Shown: positions 46,801-51,162 of the stretch, one piece after another
Layout of the letters: every line of letters starts with the position of its first letter
Position numbering within the stretch: position 1 is the first letter of the stretch
From: Deltaproteobacteria bacterium
GTDB taxonomy: Bacteria > Desulfobacterota > Syntrophia > Syntrophales > JAFGHS01
DNA: 51,162 bases
Assembly: GCA_016928025.1 (NCBI GenBank)
Contig: JAFGLN010000020.1
Coordinates: 1-51,162 of the forward strand
Reading direction: 5' to 3'
Notes under the pieces: generated by a model
Seen by the model: only the letters and a program-made list of their open reading frames with translations
Told to the model about the DNA's origin: nothing
Database searches by the model: none
Position numbers and translations under genes: made by a program

Positions 46801-47451
46801 GGTCTGATCGATGAGATATACACAAAACTTAAGAGAAGTAGGGATTACATAGAGAATTTTGGTGAAGTGAACCTGATGGCTTTAAATGAATATGAACAAA
46901 TCAAGGAGCGCCATGCCTTTTTAACGGAGCAATTGGCCGACGTCAACACTTCTTTGAATTCACTTCAAAGAACAATTTCCAAGATTAATAAAATATCAAG
47001 AACCAGATTTCTCGAGACCTTCAATGCTGTAAATGCGTATTTTCAGGATGTCTTTGCACGGGTGTTTCGTGGAGGCAAAGGCTATCTGAGATTGACGGAT
47101 GAAACGGATTTGCTTGAAACCGGCGTGGAGATCGATATTCAAATTGCCGGGAAAAGAACACAAAACATCAGTCTTCTGTCGGGTGGTGAGAAATCGCTTG
47201 CCGCTATCGCTTTGATATTTGCCATCATTCTGCACCGGCCCTCGCCTTTTTTGGTTCTTGATGAAGTGGATGCTGCGCTGGACGATGCCAACGTTTCACT
47301 CTTCAACGATCTGATCAAAGATATAGCGGCAAGATCCCAAATCCTCATGGTGACCCATAACAAAAAAACCATGGAGGTTGCCGATCATCTGTTCGGCATT
47401 ACAATGCAGAAAGACGGTATTTCGAGCCTCGTCTCAGTCAACCTGAACTGA
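43882..47451 (+). CDS. smc: Chromosome segregation protein SMC
   Basis: The product has 1189 residues, the typical length. The N-terminal ATPase half begins RLKKLEIVGFKSF with Walker A GPNGCGKSN at 31-39. Long coiled coils flank a hinge starting near 533 (GFVGLTADFIDVPREFETAVEAVLG). The C-terminal half holds the ABC signature LLSGGEKSL near 1098 and Walker B FLVLDEVDAALDD near 1122. SMC condenses and organises replicated chromosomes together with ScpA and ScpB, which are not in this window. AAGGA precedes the ATG. Confidence 0.97.
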   Translation: MRLKKLEIVGFKSFRDKVVLDFSHNISSIVGPNGCGKSNITDSIRWVMGEQRVKLLRGKKMDDVIFGGTQEVPPVGMAEVIMTLMNDGRDFPGPYAEFSEVTISRKLFRDGESEYAINKVPCRLIDVREFFMDTGVGTRSYSFVEQNSIANLIEAGPSERRQFIEEAAGISKYKSRKDAAVRKMEATKQNLIRLQDITREVKSQLNALSRQAKRAEEYRDLKKEIKEGELALALQKFSELLEKKQELDNARQALKTEEIQIRTKLEEDEAALESLKIELLDDEKSNAENQERLYSIKNAISIKEQSIEFIKGKLDDMATRKHQNAAEMDVLHIRLTGILKEMEALKQAGADNEETISALVNAVAKSQKIVDHQKQADMALHRDMDMKKGEYIDIVTRKSNVKNLMLQLERQIEETKRREDKDVRELDDCEHKLASVLALLDGLKTQMDIDRETLGTLSEKKRALSADIEDMEDELRTLNDHILEIKETISKKSARLASLKEFHEGYQWCNDGTKSIMSMVSKAGGNGLNRSGFVGLTADFIDVPREFETAVEAVLGEKLQYIIVKSQEDGADAIDYLRVHSLGRGSFVPFDVRQTLTGRMDFEHLRETERLIEKVNVHDEYKSIVDYLLGDVLLIKDLKEGIVLWRRNGFLGTFVTRDGDIINPSGVLTGGSSGSSEKGLLRNKREITETQEAVEKLGQNLREQIQRKTDVSAGLSEREAELDDCISELHELEIQINSGKKDCERYEDEKNLIEQRMKIIAFNRDNLKYEQAELIEKIDKAAQELRAFEAQEKVVNDDVAAIQEQWASLRGVLEESERTLTADKVRLASLEEKRKANAAALEKLFADQIALSKEIEEKKLATGTFEENTVALSRQVAEDQAALEHLYRDYDEAEVVLGEKKNKYSEKQQRLNALDAENREVKKSLDDKLKEINSLELEQHDVNLQVDNLYTGIYNRYYVDLYVAVKEFEKLEQGLIDEIYTKLKRSRDYIENFGEVNLMALNEYEQIKERHAFLTEQLADVNTSLNSLQRTISKINKISRTRFLETFNAVNAYFQDVFARVFRGGKGYLRLTDETDLLETGVEIDIQIAGKRTQNISLLSGGEKSLAAIALIFAIILHRPSPFLVLDEVDAALDDANVSLFNDLIKDIAARSQILMVTHNKKTMEVADHLFGITMQKDGISSLVSVNLN

Positions 47452-47737
47452 AATCCCTCCGAAAATATCCTGTCCCGGGGTTATGCCCTTTACAACTCAT
47501 GGTAAAAATGATTATAAATGTAAGACTATCTTGCAGGACTGACGAAGATTCACTGATCGCCATATCTGGACACACAAGGCAAAAATCGTTCAGAATTAAG
47601 CCAGTGAAAATTCGTGGTTCCAGGAGTATCCTGCATTTGAACATCCGTTTGCATGACCATACCGGCCGAATCGAATCTTTTTAAGGTCTGCAAACACTTA
47701 TAATTATTTTTACAATATCTATTAGAAGGACGTTAAA

Positions 47738-48682
47738 ATGGCAATAGAAAAGGATAATCGATGGTTTTTTAATAAACTTAAAAAAGGATTGGAAAAAACG
47801 AGAAACATTCTCTTCACAAACGTGGACGATCTCATTCTGGGTGAAAGAAAGATCGATCAGGAGCTTTTCGATGAATTGGAAGAATCGCTGATCATGGCCG
47901 ATGTCGGCCCTGTATTTGCGAATGATATGATCGATAAGGTGAAGGATCAAGTAAGGAGAAATGAGCTTAATTCTGCTTCCCATCTAAAGCAAGTGATGCA
48001 CGACAGGATGGTCGAAATCCTGGCGAGAAACGAATCGCAAATGAATATTGCCCGAGGGAAACTCTTTGTCATCATGGTCGTCGGCGTGAACGGGACGGGA
48101 AAAACCACCACCATTGGAAAACTGGCCAATAATCTGAAGCAGAACGGCCGGAATGTGATGATTGTCGCTGCCGATACTTTCAGAGCGGCAGCCATTGAAC
48201 AACTGGAGATTTGGAGCCAGAGGGTGGGCGTACCGATTATCAAGCAAAAGATGGATTCCGATCCTTCGGCGGTTGTTTTTGACGCCATTTCCGCGGCGAA
48301 GACGGGTCGGGCCGATACAGTGATTATCGATACCGCCGGTCGGCTTCATACAAAGACCAATTTGATGGATGAACTTAAAAAAATGAAACGCATTATTGCA
48401 CGGGAGATTTCGGACGCTCCTCACGAGGTGATGCTGGTTCTCGATGCCACGACAGGCCAGAACGCCGTTAATCAGGCAAAGATATTCAAAGATGAAATCG
48501 GGGTCACGGGCCTTGTCCTGACTAAGCTTGATGCGACGGCCAAAGGTGGGGTTATCATCAGGATCGCTATGGATCTGGACATACCGATACGCTATATCGG
48601 AATCGGTGAGGGATTGGATGATTTGCGCGAGTTTAAAAGCAAGGAGTTTGTTGACGCCCTGTTTAATGAAAATACGCATTGA
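47738..48682 (+). CDS. ftsY: Signal recognition particle receptor FtsY
   Basis: The product has 314 residues, with a short N-terminal region and then the NG domains. The GTPase motifs are GVNGTGKTT (116-124), DTFRAAAIEQL, IIDTAGRLHTKTNLMDEL and TKLDATAKGG, ending in the DDLREFKSKEFVDALF tail. It docks ribosome-SRP complexes at the membrane. It follows smc after 286 bases, an arrangement common in bacteria; the gap holds no clear gene. Confidence 0.96.
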   Translation: MAIEKDNRWFFNKLKKGLEKTRNILFTNVDDLILGERKIDQELFDELEESLIMADVGPVFANDMIDKVKDQVRRNELNSASHLKQVMHDRMVEILARNESQMNIARGKLFVIMVVGVNGTGKTTTIGKLANNLKQNGRNVMIVAADTFRAAAIEQLEIWSQRVGVPIIKQKMDSDPSAVVFDAISAAKTGRADTVIIDTAGRLHTKTNLMDELKKMKRIIAREISDAPHEVMLVLDATTGQNAVNQAKIFKDEIGVTGLVLTKLDATAKGGVIIRIAMDLDIPIRYIGIGEGLDDLREFKSKEFVDALFNENTH

Positions 48683-48723
48683 TTCGGGGCAAAGCAGATA
48701 AACAATGAAAATGAGTATCTTTT

Positions 48724-49365
48724 ATGGGAAAAATATTTGCAATCGGAGACATTCATGGCTGCCGGGGGATGCTGGTCGATTTAATAAAAAAGATCAATCC
48801 TGCTCCCACTGAAGACACCCTCGTCTTTATTGGTGATTATATCGACCGGGGAAGGGATTCAAAAGGGGTTGTTGATTTAATCATTGATATAAAGAAGACA
48901 GTAAAAAATGTGGTCTGTCTCAAAGGCAATCATGAATCCATGTTTCTGAATTATTATTTGCATGGTGTTGATGAGATGCTCTTCCTGGAAAACGGGGGTA
49001 GAGAGACGCTCCTATCCTATGGAGATCCGGGCCTGTGGTATGAAAAGAGGGTCCGTATTCCGGAAAATCATGAACAATTTTTCAAGGCCCTGCAGTTATA
49101 CTATGAGACGGACGAGTATATCTTTGTGCATGCCGGCTTGCGACCGGGTATCCCTCTGGAAAAACAGGATGAGGAGGATATGCTTTGGATCCGGAGGGAG
49201 TTTATCGATTCGTCCTATAACTTCGGCAAAAGGGTGGTATTCGGACACACCCCCATGCCAGGCCTGCGCATTGATAAAACAAAGATCGGGATTGATACCG
49301 GTGCCGTTTATGGCGGCAAGCTGACCTGTATCATGCTGCCGGACATGGAAATTTTCCAGGTATGA
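48724..49365 (+). CDS. Serine/threonine protein phosphatase-like metallophosphoesterase
   Basis: The product has 213 residues. The PPP-family metal motifs are in order: GDIHGC (8-13), GDYIDRG (near 38) and GNHES (near 66), with later His ligands in FVHAGLRPG and VFGHTP. This is the lambda phosphatase/PrpA-type bacterial phosphatase layout, which removes phosphate from Ser, Thr or His residues or from diadenosine compounds. It starts 41 bases after ftsY, probably in the same transcript. Confidence 0.9.
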   Translation: MGKIFAIGDIHGCRGMLVDLIKKINPAPTEDTLVFIGDYIDRGRDSKGVVDLIIDIKKTVKNVVCLKGNHESMFLNYYLHGVDEMLFLENGGRETLLSYGDPGLWYEKRVRIPENHEQFFKALQLYYETDEYIFVHAGLRPGIPLEKQDEEDMLWIRREFIDSSYNFGKRVVFGHTPMPGLRIDKTKIGIDTGAVYGGKLTCIMLPDMEIFQV

Positions 49366-49560
49366 CGCGATAGCCGCTTCGTAAAAACCCGGATAGGGCG
49401 TTGCTTTTCAGATTTCGCGACTACTGTAAAAAAAGGAGCGTCTCATTCCTCAAAAGCTTCATGCGCCTTGCCTGCGATACATTTTGCGGGGCCGTACAAT
49501 AAAATTGCCGGGTCGGATTAGAAATTAGTATCTAAAAAATCGGGTTATATAGTTTATTTT

Positions 49561-50448
49561 ATGAAAATTATTGAATGTGTCCCCAACTTCAGTGAGGGGC
49601 GGGATAAGAAGAAAGTGGACGGCATCGCCAATGTTCTTCTCAAGATGCCAAGGATTAACCTTCTTGATTACAGCATGGATGCCGATCACAACCGCAGTGT
49701 CTTCACATTTGCCGGCCCTCCTGATGCGGTGCGGCAAGGAGCAATGGCTGCCTGCGATCAGGCGCTGGCTGTGATCGATATGAGAATCCATAATGGCGTC
49801 CATCCCCGTATCGGTGCCGTCGATATCGTTCCTTTCATTCCTCTGGCGGAAGTAAAGATGAACGATGCCATCGATGTCGCCCATCAATTCGGTCGTGACC
49901 TTGCTGAAAAACATCATGTGCCTGTCTATTTTTACGGTGATGCCGCAATCGTATTACAACGTAAAGAATTGTCGGTAATTCGCCGGGGCGGGTATGAAAA
50001 CTTCAAAGAGAAAATGAAAGATCCTTTATGGATTCCTGATGCCGGTCCGTCCATCTTTAATGAGATGAGCGGTGCGTCGGCTGTAGGAGCACGCATTCAG
50101 CTGATTGCTTTTAACATTAATCTGAAAACCAGCGATCTTAATCTGGCGAAGGCCATAGCGCGATCAATACGGGAATCGGGAGGCGGTCTTCAATACGTCA
50201 AGGCCATGGGTGTGCCCTTGAAAAGTCGAAATGTGGTTCAGGTGTCCATGAATCTGACGGACTACCGGCAAACATCCATGAGAGCCGTATTCGATGAAGT
50301 TACAAAAAAGGCTTCCGAACAGGGTGTTGAGGTCTTAGAGGCCGAACTGATCGGGTTGGCGCCCCGCGCGGCTTTTAAAGATACGACGAGTGATTATCTG
50401 AGATTGTCAAATTTTTCCGAGGAGAAAATCCTGGAAACTCATTTTTGA
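49561..50448 (+). CDS. ftcD: Glutamate formimidoyltransferase
   Basis: The product has 295 residues and matches the transferase domain of FTCD: MKIIECVPNFSEGRDKKKVD, MDADHNRSVFTFAGPPDAV, HNGVHPRIGAVDIVPFIPL and YGDAA (folate and formimino-group binding). It transfers the formimino group from formiminoglutamate to tetrahydrofolate in histidine degradation or one-carbon supply. The cyclodeaminase domain of the mammalian bifunctional enzyme is absent, as in other bacterial monofunctional versions. The start ATG at 49561 has no clear ribosome site, but no alternative is better. No other histidine-degradation gene is present. Confidence 0.93.
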   Translation: MKIIECVPNFSEGRDKKKVDGIANVLLKMPRINLLDYSMDADHNRSVFTFAGPPDAVRQGAMAACDQALAVIDMRIHNGVHPRIGAVDIVPFIPLAEVKMNDAIDVAHQFGRDLAEKHHVPVYFYGDAAIVLQRKELSVIRRGGYENFKEKMKDPLWIPDAGPSIFNEMSGASAVGARIQLIAFNINLKTSDLNLAKAIARSIRESGGGLQYVKAMGVPLKSRNVVQVSMNLTDYRQTSMRAVFDEVTKKASEQGVEVLEAELIGLAPRAAFKDTTSDYLRLSNFSEEKILETHF

Positions 50449-50597
50449 TAATCTCATAGAAGAGACCGGAAACACATATTGCTTTTTCAAAAAGATCGGA
50501 AAACCTGCAGCTGCCGTCAACCTCTTTTCAAGGGGACTGCAGGCCGGAGTTCCAAACCGTATAGCGAATTCTGTATCCACGAATTTTCTAAACCCTG

Positions 50598-50626
50598 TTG
50601 ACACATACGGAAAACAATGTTAAAAG
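50598..50626 (+). promoter_or_regulatory. Promoter of tRNA-Arg
   Basis: TTGACA at 50598-50603, a 17-base spacer, and TAAAAG at 50621-50626, giving a start near 50633, about 24 bases before the tRNA. Confidence 0.65.
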
Positions 50627-50656
50627 CCTCAATCTTTATGGCCATCATATCCCTAT

Positions 50657-50733
50657 GCCCCCGTAGCTCAGTAGGATAGAGCAACGGATTCCTAATCCGT
50701 GTGCCGTGCGTTCGAATCGCACCGGGGGTACCA
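50657..50733 (+). tRNA. tRNA-Arg (anticodon CCT)
   Basis: The 77 bases include an encoded CCA (50731-50733). The acceptor stem is GCCCCCG with CGGGGGT, the D arm GCTC...GAGC, the anticodon stem ACGGA/TCCGT with loop TTCCTAA (anticodon CCT, reading AGG), and the T arm GTGCG TTCGAAT CGCAC. All arms pair well. Confidence 0.95.
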
Positions 50734-50740
50734 ACCATCA

Positions 50741-50772
50741 GGGTTTCCGCATGGAAGCCCCTTTTCTTTTTT
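50741..50772 (+). terminator. Rho-independent terminator after tRNA-Arg
   Basis: GGGTTTCC (50741-50748) pairs with GGAAGCCC (50753-50760) around GCAT with one wobble, followed by CTTTTCTTTTTT. Confidence 0.85.
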
Positions 50773-51162
50773 GCCTGCATTTGTCCACAAGAAAGGCCGG
50801 GGCCGGCAAACCAAGATGAATCCGGGAACAGAAGCTAAATACTTGAATTATATAATGATGCTATTTTTTCCTTGATTATATTCGGTTGGCAAAGTAAATA
50901 TCGCATGCCCGATGGGAAAAGGGACTCTGTCGAGCCCGCCATACAATGAAGACGACGTTGAGTCTTTATTTAATTGTGCATAATGATTTTGGTTGATAAA
51001 TGTTTTGTACGAAAAACGTCGATCAAAATCATCATATATGTCTGAGAAGATTCATCCTGGTTGGTTCTATCAGGGAGTTCAAGTAAGCCGCTACCGCGGC
51101 AGCCACGGCACAGTCATCCCTTATCATAAAACTTCTAAATAAATCCATCATATCCGCTTGCG
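50773..51162. other. Gene-free end of window
   Basis: No convincing gene is seen in the last 390 bases. They contain an extended hairpin at 50983-51032 (ATGATTTTGGTTGA pairing with TCGATCAAAATCAT, two wobble pairs, and a further GTTTT/AAAAC pairing inside the loop). This may be the leader of a gene beyond the edge. Confidence 0.4.

Noticed and set aside
47499..47684. 61-codon frame between smc and ftsY
   Set aside because: No ribosome site and no resemblance to a known protein; probably chance.
47984..48679. 231-codon frame antisense to ftsY
   Set aside because: FtsY GTPase motifs are intact on the other strand.
50657..50733. tRNA-Arg as an integration site for a mobile element
   Set aside because: No integrase gene and no repeat of the tRNA 3' end are visible in the 430 bases after it.

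Overview
The window reads as a bacterial chromosome of moderate GC, most likely an anaerobic Desulfobacterota (former Deltaproteobacteria, Syntrophales-like) genome. This is an inference from gene content: paired b and b' ATP synthase genes without a and c, many acyl-CoA enzymes, an aldehyde:ferredoxin oxidoreductase, a cobalamin-dependent mutase-like protein, moaA next to amrS, and PpiD/ExeA-type genes. No phage, transposase or CRISPR array is visible.

Layout. 1-1671 (minus): the start of a large repetitive surface protein running off the left edge, coupled by an ATGA overlap to a small lipoprotein. 1684-5364: about 750 bases without a gene, a luciferase-like monooxygenase, a PHP phosphoesterase and a crotonase-family gene. 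5484-11777 (minus): a catabolic group of large acyl-CoA dehydrogenase, short-chain dehydrogenase, amidase and a 620-residue protein that looks like a fusion of the two glutamate mutase subunits. A G/C-rich palindromic repeat family lies in two gaps here. 12063-16648: a DUF1846 protein divergent from a glucan phosphorylase and a membrane protein.

16684-23206: an HDOD protein, a lipoprotein with two CsgG/TolB-like halves, a coupled TPR-ExeA gene pair, and an aldehyde:ferredoxin oxidoreductase gene broken by an internal deletion of roughly 115-125 codons plus a frame change. 23441-28339: an alpha/beta hydrolase, a zinc-finger J-domain protein, a second crotonase with an HD-domain protein, and a PpiD-like chaperone.

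28511-34229 is the cell-elongation cluster mreB-mreC-mreD-mrdA-rodA. 34521-40473 is the F1Fo ATP synthase operon b'-b-delta-alpha-gamma-beta-epsilon, which lacks a and c, starts directly after a strong hairpin/T-tract and ends at a clear terminator. Then come greA (minus), moaA, amrS, a DUF2007-like gene (minus), smc, ftsY, a protein phosphatase, a formimidoyltransferase and tRNA-Arg(CCT) with its own promoter and terminator. The last 400 bases show no gene.

The right half is conserved core genome. The left half is accessory and metabolic, and holds the most unusual items: the fused mutase-like protein, the broken oxidoreductase, the repeat adhesin and the ExeA/TPR/lipoprotein neighbourhood.
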